DNA of 64,000 bases, taken from Sphingomonas sp. Leaf34. Its GTDB lineage: Bacteria > Pseudomonadota > Alphaproteobacteria > Sphingomonadales > Sphingomonadaceae. This document shows, in pieces, positions 27,438 through 35,681 of the stretch (position 1 is the stretch's first letter; every line of letters begins with the position of its first letter). A program made the position numbers and the translations under genes. The DNA lies in NCBI RefSeq assembly GCF_001421805.1, contig NZ_LMLC01000002.1, forward strand, positions 124,001 to 188,000. The letters run 5' to 3'. The notes beneath the pieces were generated by a model. The model ran no database searches, was not told the DNA's origin, and saw only the letters and a list, made by a program, of their open reading frames with translations.

Positions 27438-29201
27438 TCAGCCGTCCAGCCCATAGCGCGCGGCGCGTTTGGCAACGTCCGGGTTGATCGCCAGCGCCGC
27501 CTTGCGGTCCGCGTCCGCCGCCTCGGTCTTGCCCGCTCGGCGCTCGGCCACGCCGCGCATATAGAGCGACCACGCATTGCGCGGGTTGGCCTTCAGAGCC
27601 GCATCATAGTCGGCAAGCGCAGCGTCGAGCTTGCCGAGCCGGAGCTGCACCAGCGCGCGGCTGTCAAGATAAGAGGCCGAGCCGGGTCGGAGCTTCAGAG
27701 CGGTGTTGCAATCGGACAGCGCACGGTCAAGCTCACGGTCGAGCAACGCCCGCGCCCAGCACCGTCCGTTATAGGCGGTCGCGCGATCGGCATCGTCGCC
27801 GTGCATCTTGAGCCACGCATCGTAATTCGCGATCGAACCCTCGGGCTGGTCGATCGAATCGTACAGACCGGCGAGCCGGAGCCGGTCGTCGGATCCGGCA
27901 GCCAGCGTCCGATCGGCGACCTTCATATCCTCCGCTGCGCCGGCCGGATCGCGGCTCATGACCCGAAGCCGTGCGCGCAGCAGCCGCACCTCGTTGTCGT
28001 CGGGGCTCAACGCCGCCGCCTTGTCGATGTCCGCGGCCGCAAGCAGCAACTGGCCGTTGGCGAGCCGCGCCTGCCCGCGCAGAAACACGTAGCGGCCCAC
28101 GGTCGGCGCCATCGCCACGGCCTTGTCGAGATCCGCGAGCCCCTCGGGATAGTGCCGCTTCGACAGGAACACCGCGGCACGCCGGCTAAAGCCTGCCGCA
28201 TCGGTCGGCACGCCGGCGGTGTCGGTCAGATCAAGCTTCTCGCCCCCCGTCGTCCGCGCCCCGGTCGGCGTCAGACCGAACACCGTGCCGCCCTCATAGG
28301 TCATGTACATCAAGTGATTCGCGTTCGAGACGAACATCCGGTGCGTGAGAAAGAAATCGAACCCGATCAGCATGTCGCCGTCGAGTTTGATATCGGCGAT
28401 ATTGAATTTGGGTTTCGGCACGACCTCGCCACCAAGGTCGATGGTGTCGAACGGCGCGATCCAGGTCGTCAGCTGTTTTGAGCCCAGTCCGCTGTTATAG
28501 CCGACCGGCCTCACCCCCGGGCTCGTCGGCGTGATCCCCGCGCGCTTGGCCGCGGCAAGCGTCATGATCGTCGTCTGCGCGCCCGAATCAAATACCGCGC
28601 GCATCTTCACGCCGTTGACCAGCACGGTGCCGATCGTGTGCGGCTTCCATGGTCCACCGTCGCCGCGTTCGAGCGGGATCATCGAATATGGCTTGCCTGC
28701 CGCCCAATAGGCGAGCCCGACATTGCCGCAATCCTCGACCTTCATCAGCCGGACCGCGCCGTGCGGCAGATCGTATTCGACGTCGACCAACCCGAGAATG
28801 TTCTGGCCGAGCAGGCCCGCCGTGCCCGTGTCGGTGCCACCGACGATGAAGCTGACGCGCGGGAGCGGGATGCCGGCGAGCGTAAAATCCTTAGCGCTTG
28901 CGATCGAGGCGGAGGCGTCGCCATTGACTCCGCGCAGTCTGAACCACGATGGGGCGGGCGTGCTCGACAAGCCGAACTCCGCCGCCGATGCGCGCGACAA
29001 GGTGCTGTAGAACGCGCCGCTGTCGACGATGAACCGCGTATCGTGTGTGCCGAACTTGGCATCCACCATCGCCCGGCGTCCGATCAGCGTTACCGGCAAT
29101 TCGGCAAGCTTGCTCACCTTGCACGCGCCGATCGCCGGACCCGCCATCGCCATCGCCATCACTGCGATCGCCACCCCCCGAACTACCGTCGATCCCCGCA
29201 T
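27438..29201 (-). CDS. Retropepsin-like aspartic protease domain protein with TPR repeats
   Basis: About 587 residues, exported by a signal peptide ('AIAVMAMAMAGPAIG'). Two retropepsin-like domains each carry the catalytic Asp: 'TRFIVDSGAFYSTLS' (about 58) and 'RAVFDSGAQTTIMT' (about 205). From about residue 330 the protein turns into tetratricopeptide repeats ('AFLSKRHYPEGLADLDKAVA', 'LRLGKLDAALADYDAALKAN', 'GKTEAADADRKAALAINP'). Such fusions are common in sphingomonads but their substrates are unknown. ATG 29201 is preferred to ATG 29207 because CAGGAG is then 6-7 bases away rather than touching the start. Confidence 0.88.
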   Translation of the reverse strand: MRGSTVVRGVAIAVMAMAMAGPAIGACKVSKLAELPVTLIGRRAMVDAKFGTHDTRFIVDSGAFYSTLSRASAAEFGLSSTPAPSWFRLRGVNGDASASIASAKDFTLAGIPLPRVSFIVGGTDTGTAGLLGQNILGLVDVEYDLPHGAVRLMKVEDCGNVGLAYWAAGKPYSMIPLERGDGGPWKPHTIGTVLVNGVKMRAVFDSGAQTTIMTLAAAKRAGITPTSPGVRPVGYNSGLGSKQLTTWIAPFDTIDLGGEVVPKPKFNIADIKLDGDMLIGFDFFLTHRMFVSNANHLMYMTYEGGTVFGLTPTGARTTGGEKLDLTDTAGVPTDAAGFSRRAAVFLSKRHYPEGLADLDKAVAMAPTVGRYVFLRGQARLANGQLLLAAADIDKAAALSPDDNEVRLLRARLRVMSRDPAGAAEDMKVADRTLAAGSDDRLRLAGLYDSIDQPEGSIANYDAWLKMHGDDADRATAYNGRCWARALLDRELDRALSDCNTALKLRPGSASYLDSRALVQLRLGKLDAALADYDAALKANPRNAWSLYMRGVAERRAGKTEAADADRKAALAINPDVAKRAARYGLDG

Positions 29202-29764
29202 GCGCATCTCCTGAGCCTCAGCCTCGCCTTAGGCACCCGAATGCTATCCCAGCGCGGATGCCAGCGCTACAGCGGCGTCGATGAGCCCGGGGGCAGGAAC
29301 TGGCGTCCCGGCTTATGCGGCATGAAGGTGGCGTTAGCGAACCGGAAGTATGACCGCGGCGTCGCATCGATGCGGTTCGCGGCTCTTCACTGCACCTTGC
29401 AAGGCTCGCCGCGCGGATCGCCTGCACCGCCGCTGCGCCCACATCGCCGGCGATCCGCTGGCGGCCCGCTATGCGACGATCTGGAAACAGATCGCGGGCG
29501 ATCCGCGCGCGCATCGACACGGTTCGTCACCGACCGGGGTCGCGTAACGCCCGCCTTCCAAGATCGTCCGCAGGCTATCGCGACGGTCTTCGTGCGCTTG
29601 CTATCTGGCGAACGGCGGATGCCCGCGCTGCCTTGCGCGCTGCGACGCTGGATCCCGCACGACGACGATCGCCTGTTTCAGGACGCGGCTCGATGCGCAT
29701 TTCGGTGGCGCCGCAGCCGATGTCGCGGTCGCGCTCGTTCGGATCGGCACGCCTCGGGCACTGA
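29202..29764. other. Intergenic stretch with a probable frameshifted ORF remnant
   Basis: Between the retropepsin-TPR gene and tag. On the plus strand protein-like segments appear successively in different frames: 'AHIAGDPLAARYATIWKQIA' (about 29437-29496), then 'RFVTDRGRVTPAFQDRPQA' (about 29518-29575), then 'LDAHFGGAAADVAVALVRIG' (about 29690-29750). This pattern suggests one decayed gene with at least two frameshifts. The original family was not recognised. Confidence 0.3.
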
Positions 29765-30346
29765 TCACCGTCCCGTCGCAGAGATCGCTTGGCGACGTCG
29801 AAAACAGGCGGTTTCGTGATCGTCGACCAGCCCGCATGCCTGCATCCAGGCATAGACGATGACCGGCCCGACGAACTTGAACCCGCGCGCCTTCAGCGCC
29901 GCGGACAGTGCCTCGGACACGGGCGATTGGGTCAACGCCTTTTCGCCGTCCCCGATCACGGGAACTCCATCGACGAAACGCCAGGCAAAGTCGGCAAAAT
30001 CCTCTCCGGCGTCGCGCATCGCGAGATACGCGTGCGCATTGCCGATCGTCGCCTCGATCTTCGCGCGCGAGCGGACGATGCCTGCGTTGTCGAGCATCGC
30101 CGCGATCTCCGGCTCGCCGAACCGTGCGACACGCACCGGATCGAACCCTGCGAACGCCGCCCTGAACGCCTTACGCTTGCGCAGGATCGTGATCCAGGCG
30201 AGCCCGGCCTGGAACCCGTCGAGCATCAGCTTTTCCCACAGTGCGCGCGCATCCCGCTCGGCTACCCCCCATTCGGCATCGTGATAGGCCGCGAGCAACG
30301 GATCGCTTTGTGCCCAGCGGCATCGGCAGAGGTCGGCAACGATCAT
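29765..30346 (-). CDS. tag: DNA-3-methyladenine glycosylase I
   Basis: A 193-residue base-excision enzyme that removes 3-methyladenine from alkylated DNA. The Tag zinc-finger residues are visible at the N-terminus ('CRCRWAQ', 'YHDAEWG') and C-terminus ('VDDHETACFRR'). The core 'KLMLDGFQAGLAWITILRKR' and 'IVRSRAKIEATIGNA' are family signatures. Length is normal. It is divergent from msrB, so two repair functions face one another across 179 bp. Confidence 0.95.
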   Translation of the reverse strand: MIVADLCRCRWAQSDPLLAAYHDAEWGVAERDARALWEKLMLDGFQAGLAWITILRKRKAFRAAFAGFDPVRVARFGEPEIAAMLDNAGIVRSRAKIEATIGNAHAYLAMRDAGEDFADFAWRFVDGVPVIGDGEKALTQSPVSEALSAALKARGFKFVGPVIVYAWMQACGLVDDHETACFRRRQAISATGR

Positions 30347-30525
30347 GACAGCGCTCGCAAACGGAAGGGAGATCGGCCTGTCCTCGGCAATGCGACCCGC
30401 CGCGCGAGCCGCACCCGTTTCGGCAGGCGGGCACGCGCCCTATATAGGCCAGGTCAGCCTGCCGGTCGACGGCGGCCTGTCCGCCGCGCTCGGCCAGCCA
30501 TTTTGCTCAAGATCCGGAGGACACC

Positions 30526-30975
30526 ATGACCGACTACAGGAAAACCGACGACGCGCTCGCCAAGCTGACGCCCGAGCAGTTTTACGTGACGCAGCAGAGC
30601 GGCACTGAACGCGCCGGCACGGGCGAATATCTGCACACCAAGGCGCCCGGCATCTATGTCGATATCGTTTCGGGCGAGCCGCTGTTCGCGTCTGCCGACA
30701 AGTTCGATTCGCATTGCGGCTGGCCGAGCTTCACCAAGCCGATCACACCCGACACCGTTGCCGAACTTCATGATCACAGCCACGGCATGACCCGGATCGA
30801 AGTCCGTTCGGCTGGTGGGGACAGCCATCTCGGGCACGTATTCCCCGATGGCCCGCGGGATCGCGGGGGCTTACGGTATTGCATCAACTCGGCATCGCTG
30901 CGGTTCGTGCCGCAGGCGGACATGGTCGAGCAGGGCTATGGCGCCTATCTCGACCAGGTCGAACAGGTCGGGTAA
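30526..30975 (+). CDS. msrB: Peptide-methionine (R)-S-oxide reductase, zinc-free type
   Basis: A 149-residue repair enzyme reducing methionine-R-sulfoxide in proteins. '[14 protein letters not shown]', '[13 protein letters not shown]' and the catalytic Cys in '[13 protein letters not shown]' are intact. The two CxxC zinc pairs found in zinc-type MsrB are absent ('[11 protein letters not shown]' and '[12 protein letters not shown]' at these positions), so this is the metal-free form. CGGAGGA precedes the ATG. No signal peptide: cytoplasmic. Confidence 0.96.
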   Translation: MTDYRKTDDALAKLTPEQFYVTQQSGTERAGTGEYLHTKAPGIYVDIVSGEPLFASADKFDSHCGWPSFTKPITPDTVAELHDHSHGMTRIEVRSAGGDSHLGHVFPDGPRDRGGLRYCINSASLRFVPQADMVEQGYGAYLDQVEQVG

Positions 30976-30990
30976 GCGATCGCCTTACCC

Positions 30991-31027
30991 GCATCGCCAG
31001 CAAACCCGGAACGTGCGCTGGCGATGC
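30991..31027. terminator. Bidirectional hairpin between msrB and the RibD-type gene
   Basis: GCATCGCCAGC and its exact complement, with a 15-base loop, lie between the convergent stops at 30975 and 31036. No T-tract on either side. Confidence 0.5.
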
Positions 31028-31035
31028 GGTCGAAA

Positions 31036-31731
31036 TTACGCCGCCTGAACTCCGTACCGCAGATGGACGATACCGTGGTCGAGCACGTCGGCCCCGTTGA
31101 GCGTCAGCGTCGCCTTGCCAGCCAGGCCGTCGGGACCGGCGATGACGATGCCCTGCACGTCGGTGCCGCCATCCAGCGCAGGCGTGATCAGTACGCCGAG
31201 TTCGTCCACTACACCCGCTGCGAGCAGCGCGCCGTTGATGCCACCGCCACCTTCGAGCAGGATCGTCCGGATACCGAACGCGTCCCCCAGCGTCTCAAGC
31301 GCCGCGACGATATCGATCTCGTCCGTGTCGGCTACGACATAGGACACGCCGTCCGCCGCGAGCTCGGCGAGATGGCTGTCGGACACGCCTGCGCCGAGTA
31401 GCACGATCACATGGTCGCCGCCGATCGCGCCTCCCTCGAAATGCAGCTTGCCTGACCGGTCAAGCGCGATCGCGAAGCGTTTCGCATCGCTTGCGACATG
31501 TACCGCCCGGTCTACCGTCCATGGCTTTGGCGGCGCATGCGGGCCGGTCGCGCTCATTTCGGCCATCGTCACGCGACCGACCATCCACGCATCTGCCGCC
31601 ATCGAATCGTGCAGCGTTTCATATGCCTTCGACCATTGCTGCCGCGAGCCATCGGGGCTTTCGGTATAGCGGCTCGGATGCAACCGTCCGTCGACCGAGG
31701 ACAGCATCAGGCAGGTCACATGCGGTTTCAT
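31036..31731 (-). CDS. RibD C-terminal / dihydrofolate reductase-like family protein
   Basis: A 231-residue cytosolic protein with the dihydrofolate reductase fold of the RibD C-terminal domain. 'MLSSVDGRLHPSRY' (N-terminal strand), 'AWMVGRVTMAEM' and the NADPH-binding 'RTILLEGGGGINGALL' with 'VDELGVLITPALDGG' are visible. The RibD deaminase domain is missing, so it is not a complete riboflavin enzyme; stand-alone members reduce unknown substrates. ATG 31731 is used since TTTGGAGA sits 6 bases upstream; a TTG four codons earlier would be poor. Confidence 0.88.
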   Translation of the reverse strand: MKPHVTCLMLSSVDGRLHPSRYTESPDGSRQQWSKAYETLHDSMAADAWMVGRVTMAEMSATGPHAPPKPWTVDRAVHVASDAKRFAIALDRSGKLHFEGGAIGGDHVIVLLGAGVSDSHLAELAADGVSYVVADTDEIDIVAALETLGDAFGIRTILLEGGGGINGALLAAGVVDELGVLITPALDGGTDVQGIVIAGPDGLAGKATLTLNGADVLDHGIVHLRYGVQAA

Positions 31732-32298
31732 CAGCGTCTCCAAAGGTGCAGGACGCTAGAACGACCGTCTCACCGATCGGGCCCATGGCGACCGCTGCGT
31801 ACGCCGACACTAACGCCAGGTCCGGTTGCCGAGAACGATCCCGAACGGCAGGCCCCGTCGTCCAGGCCCGGTCGCCCCGTCGGGCAGGCCGCAGTGCGCG
31901 CGGGCGAGACGGTCGACAATCGATAGGAGATCCCCGATCGCTTCGAGCGCGGCCCGCCAGCGCGCCAGCGCGCCAGCGCGCCAGAGTCAGCAAATACGAA
32001 GCGTCGGAGAAAGACGCGGACGATATCATTGGGGATGACGTCGGAAGTCGCGCCGAACTGTGACGATGCAGCGGCCGTCGCCAATCGGCAGGCTATATGC
32101 CTTGATCACGCCGCGTCGGATGACGTTCTTCGACCCCGGTCATCGCCGGATCTGGCCGGCGAACTGACGGGTCATGCCGGCCGGAATTACCGGTCGGCGC
32201 GTGCGGATCCGTCCCGTTTTGCGAGATGGCGTGGATCAGGGCGCGTGCGCCGCTATGGTCCGTGTCCGCATCCCGCACGCCTCGTTCGGATTTGATCG
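31732..32298. other. Intergenic region upstream of the phospholipase C gene
   Basis: 567 bp without a convincing gene. It contains an 8-bp tandem repeat (31955-31986) and must hold the promoters of both divergent neighbours. No Pho-box-like direct repeat was found by eye. Confidence 0.4.
31955..31986. repeat. 8-bp tandem repeat, four units
   Basis: CGCCAGCG is repeated three times exactly and a fourth time with one mismatch (CGCCAGAG). Noncoding position; slippage-prone. Confidence 0.85.
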
Positions 32299-34413
32299 AT
32301 GACAGATGTTTCGCGTCGCCTGCTGCTGTCCGCCGGTGTCGCCGGGGCGGCCATGAGCGCGCTTCCCGCCGCAATCGCGCGGGCTGCAGCGATCGCCCCC
32401 GATGTTCGGACGCGCTCGATCATGGATGTCGAGCATGTCGTCATCCTGATGCAGGAGAATCGCGGCTTCGATCATTATTTCGGGTCGCTGCGCGGCGTGC
32501 GGGGGTTCGCCGATCGATTGACGATACCCGTGGCGGGCCCCGTATCGGAGCAGGCCGCGCCGACGGAGCCCGCGGCGGTCTGGGCCCAGCACGATCGGAC
32601 CGCGCCTGGCGGCGCGCGTACCGTCCTGCCGTTCCATCTCGCCACGCGCGCGAATTTCGACCTCATGCGGAGGGAGGGCACGCCGCATAGCTGGCCCGAT
32701 GCGCAGCGTGGGTGGGACGAGGGTCGGATGGCGCATTGGCCCGAGGCCAAGAGCCAGCGCGCTATGGGGCATTACCGGCGCGAGGACATCCCGTTCCAGT
32801 TCGCGCTCGCGGAGGCGTTCACGGTGTGCGACGCGTATCACTGCTCGGCGCAGACCGGCACCAACACCAATCGGCTGTTCCTTTGGAGCGGGACCAACGA
32901 TCCCGGTGGCACGCAGGGCGGCCCGGCGATCGGCAATTCGCACGACAGTTTCGTCGAGGATGGCGGCGCTCCCGACCCTTACCGCTGGACCACCGTCGTC
33001 GAGCGGTTGCAGGCGAAGGGCGTCGACTGGCGGATCTACCAGGACATGGCGGACAATTTCACCGACAACCCGCTGGTCGGTTTCGCCGCGTTCCGCGATG
33101 CGCATCGCGGGGACGGGGACGGGGAAGGGGACGCTGCTTTACGCGACCGAGCGCTGACCACGCGTGGGCTCGACGTCTTGCGCGCCGACGTGCTCGCCGG
33201 ACGCCTGCCGCAAGTATCGTACGTCATCGCCACGGCGAAGGGCTCGGAGCATCCCGGTCCGTCGAGTCCGGCGCAGGGAGCGGCGTATACCGCCGACGTC
33301 CTCGACGCGCTGACCGCCGATGCCGCGGTCTGGGCGCGGACCGCCTTGCTGGTGATGTTCGATGAAAATGACGGGTTCTTCGATCATGTTCCGCCGCCTG
33401 CGCCACCGTCGCATGCCGCCGACGGCACGTTGCTCGGCGGGTCGACGGTCGATCTGACGGGCAGTTATCATATCGTCCCGAGCAAGGGCGATGCGACGCT
33501 CGACCTCCCGGCCTATCGCGGTCGCGCATATGGGCTGGGCCCGCGCGTGCCGATGTACGTCGTGTCTCCCTGGAGCCGCGGCGGCTGGGTCAATTCGCAG
33601 GTGTTCGACCATAGTTCTGTGATCCGCTTCCTCGAACGCCGGTTCGGGTTCCACGAGCACAATATCTCGCCGTGGCGCCGCGCGGTATGCGGCGACCTGA
33701 CTTCGGCATTCGACTTCACCGCCGCCGATCGCGTGCCATTCGCCGCCATGCCCGATCCGCGGCGCGACGCGGCCCGGGCCGCCGCCATTCCGAAGCAGGT
33801 CCGTCCGCAGGCACCGACCGCCACCGATCCGCCGTGGCAGGAGCCCGGTATCCGTCGCGCGCGCCCGCTTCCCTATGCGCTGACCGTGAACGACACGATC
33901 GCCGATCGGGCAGTCGAGCTTCACTTCGAGGCGGCGGGTGCGGCAGCCGCCGTGTTCCACGTCTATGATCGTGTGGATCTCCGAACTGCGCCGCGCCGCT
34001 TCACGGTCGAACCGGGGCGGTCGCTCGACGGACGCTGGGCGTTCCAATCCGATGGGCGCTATGATTTGTGGGTGCTCGGCCCGAACGGTTTCCACCGACA
34101 TTTTGCTGGAACGCGTGACGATCCGGCAGCGCTGGAGGCCGTCGCTTGGACCGTGACCGCGGACACCCTCGTGCTGGACCTCCCAGGCAGGCATCATGCG
34201 CTGGGGCTGACCGCGCACGTCGAACGGATCGGCGTGCGCGCGGTGGCGGAGCCCCTGACGGCAGCACGGTATCGCTGGCCGCTGCGTGACAGCTTCGGCT
34301 GGTACGACGTCAGCCTCTCCGCAACGACCGTGCCCGGGTATCGCCGCCGTGTCGCTGGGCGGGTCGACACGCCGGGCCGGGCCACGTGCAGCGATCCGTT
34401 CGTGGCCGTCTAG
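32299..34413 (+). CDS. Phosphocholine-specific phospholipase C (Tat-exported)
   Basis: A 704-residue enzyme of the PlcH/PlcN/AcpA phosphoesterase family that splits phosphatidylcholine or sphingomyelin to phosphocholine. The Tat signal 'SRRLLLSAGVAGAAMSALPA' covers residues 5-30. The catalytic domain shows 'VVILMQENRGFDHYFGSLRG' (metal site and nucleophile region), 'HCSAQTGTNTNRLFLWSG' and 'MFDENDGFFDHVPPP'. Residues about 525-700 hold two small C-terminal beta domains (DUF756 type; 'PYALTVNDTIADRAVELHF', 'YDVSLSATTVPGYRRRVAGR'). Its stop codon overlaps that of the convergent acid phosphatase (CTAG). Together with that gene it suggests phosphate release from organic phosphorus. Confidence 0.93.
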   Translation: MTDVSRRLLLSAGVAGAAMSALPAAIARAAAIAPDVRTRSIMDVEHVVILMQENRGFDHYFGSLRGVRGFADRLTIPVAGPVSEQAAPTEPAAVWAQHDRTAPGGARTVLPFHLATRANFDLMRREGTPHSWPDAQRGWDEGRMAHWPEAKSQRAMGHYRREDIPFQFALAEAFTVCDAYHCSAQTGTNTNRLFLWSGTNDPGGTQGGPAIGNSHDSFVEDGGAPDPYRWTTVVERLQAKGVDWRIYQDMADNFTDNPLVGFAAFRDAHRGDGDGEGDAALRDRALTTRGLDVLRADVLAGRLPQVSYVIATAKGSEHPGPSSPAQGAAYTADVLDALTADAAVWARTALLVMFDENDGFFDHVPPPAPPSHAADGTLLGGSTVDLTGSYHIVPSKGDATLDLPAYRGRAYGLGPRVPMYVVSPWSRGGWVNSQVFDHSSVIRFLERRFGFHEHNISPWRRAVCGDLTSAFDFTAADRVPFAAMPDPRRDAARAAAIPKQVRPQAPTATDPPWQEPGIRRARPLPYALTVNDTIADRAVELHFEAAGAAAAVFHVYDRVDLRTAPRRFTVEPGRSLDGRWAFQSDGRYDLWVLGPNGFHRHFAGTRDDPAALEAVAWTVTADTLVLDLPGRHHALGLTAHVERIGVRAVAEPLTAARYRWPLRDSFGWYDVSLSATTVPGYRRRVAGRVDTPGRATCSDPFVAV

Positions 34414-35609
34414 GGCCGCAGCGCGGCGATGCGCGATCCGAGGCGCGCGACGAACCGGTCGAGCGGACAGAGCGACGTACATCCCGGGATCGCAATCGGC
34501 GTGACGACGACAGCGGGTCGCAATGCGCGGATCGCGGCGAGCGACTGAACGCGGTAGAACACCCTGACATAGCGCGCGTGCGAAGTCCGATCGCGCAACC
34601 GCTCGATGACAAGGGCCCCGCCCGGTGCAACGTCGTTGCGCGCAAAGCCCGGTGCGTCGAGGTCGACACCCAGCGCCGCCGCAAGCGCGGTGACATTGGT
34701 GTCGTGACCGACCATCACGTCGAGGCGGGGGGCGGTGGGGGCGGTGAGCGTTTCGACGATGCGGTGGCCGAGCGCCGACGCTTGGTGAGCCGCCATGTAC
34801 GGCGATCGCGTGAACACGTCGAACAGCGCCGCGTGGAGTGCGCCGAGGCGTTCGATCGTCGCGGGATCGGCGCGTCCCCAACCGACCGCGGCGCGGGGCA
34901 GGCCTTCCGCCTCCTGAAGCAGCAGGACCTGCGCGATCCCCGAGGTTGCCCGGATCGGCCCGGAAAGGTCGATGCCACGACCGTCCGCGGACGGCGTGAG
35001 CATCGCCGGGCTGTCGGGGCTGCAGGCGCCGTCCTTGCAGCTCAGCACGCGGTCTAGCAGAGCGATCGCCGGTCGATGGCGTGCGACGAGCGCGTCCATG
35101 CCTCCCGTGTAGCGCATGATCGACGCGATCGCCTGGCGTGGATCGAACGCGGTCGCACCCGCGCTGAGCGGTTCGAAGATCGGATCGGTCCGATCGCCTG
35201 GCAGATGCCCGACCCGGACGTCGCAACCCGGTGCGAGGCCCTGCGCGTAAGCCTCGCCGCTGGCGATCGTGCGTTCGGCGGTGTTGGTCCAGATCCGCAC
35301 GGCGCCGGGTGCCGGGCAGCCGGCAAGGCCGAGCGGAGCGAGCCAGCGGCGATCATGGCGCGCCAACAGGATCAACGCTGAGGCGCCGTGCGGCGTAAGG
35401 CGCCCCTCGGACACCGTCCAGTTCGGCCAAGCCGTGGCGGTGCGCGTGTCGGCAGGCACTTCCCCCGACAGCGGTGCACGCACGCCGTGCCGCATCAGTA
35501 TCACGACGCGTTCGAGTTCTAGGCCGTGCGGGGCCGCGATCGCCCCGCTCGATAGTCCCGCCAACGTGACGGCTCTGAGGATTCTCGAAAGGATACGAAT
35601 ACGGCGCAT
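34410..35609 (-). CDS. Histidine-type acid phosphatase (phytase / glucose-1-phosphatase family)
   Basis: A 399-residue periplasmic enzyme with signal peptide (about 1-26, 'GLSSGAIAA'). The phosphohistidine motif 'MRHGVRAPL' and the proton-donor motif 'MVGHDTN' are both intact, so it should dephosphorylate sugar phosphates or inositol phosphates. Paired cysteines ('CKDGACSP', 'CTSLCPL') probably form disulphides. It lies 72 bp after the TBDT on the same strand, which suggests that the TBDT imports its substrate or product. Phytase versus glucose-1-phosphatase cannot be decided by eye. Confidence 0.93.
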   Translation of the reverse strand: MRRIRILSRILRAVTLAGLSSGAIAAPHGLELERVVILMRHGVRAPLSGEVPADTRTATAWPNWTVSEGRLTPHGASALILLARHDRRWLAPLGLAGCPAPGAVRIWTNTAERTIASGEAYAQGLAPGCDVRVGHLPGDRTDPIFEPLSAGATAFDPRQAIASIMRYTGGMDALVARHRPAIALLDRVLSCKDGACSPDSPAMLTPSADGRGIDLSGPIRATSGIAQVLLLQEAEGLPRAAVGWGRADPATIERLGALHAALFDVFTRSPYMAAHQASALGHRIVETLTAPTAPRLDVMVGHDTNVTALAAALGVDLDAPGFARNDVAPGGALVIERLRDRTSHARYVRVFYRVQSLAAIRALRPAVVVTPIAIPGCTSLCPLDRFVARLGSRIAALRP

Positions 35610-35681
35610 GGGAAACTGTCCTGGTTCGGGTAACGAAATCCGCCGGCCGCGCGAGACACGCGACCGGCGGTCGAGGAGGGG

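Noticed and set aside
31955..31986. Short tandem repeats considered as a CRISPR array.
   Set aside because: Units are 8 bp and contiguous, with no spacers and no cas genes nearby.
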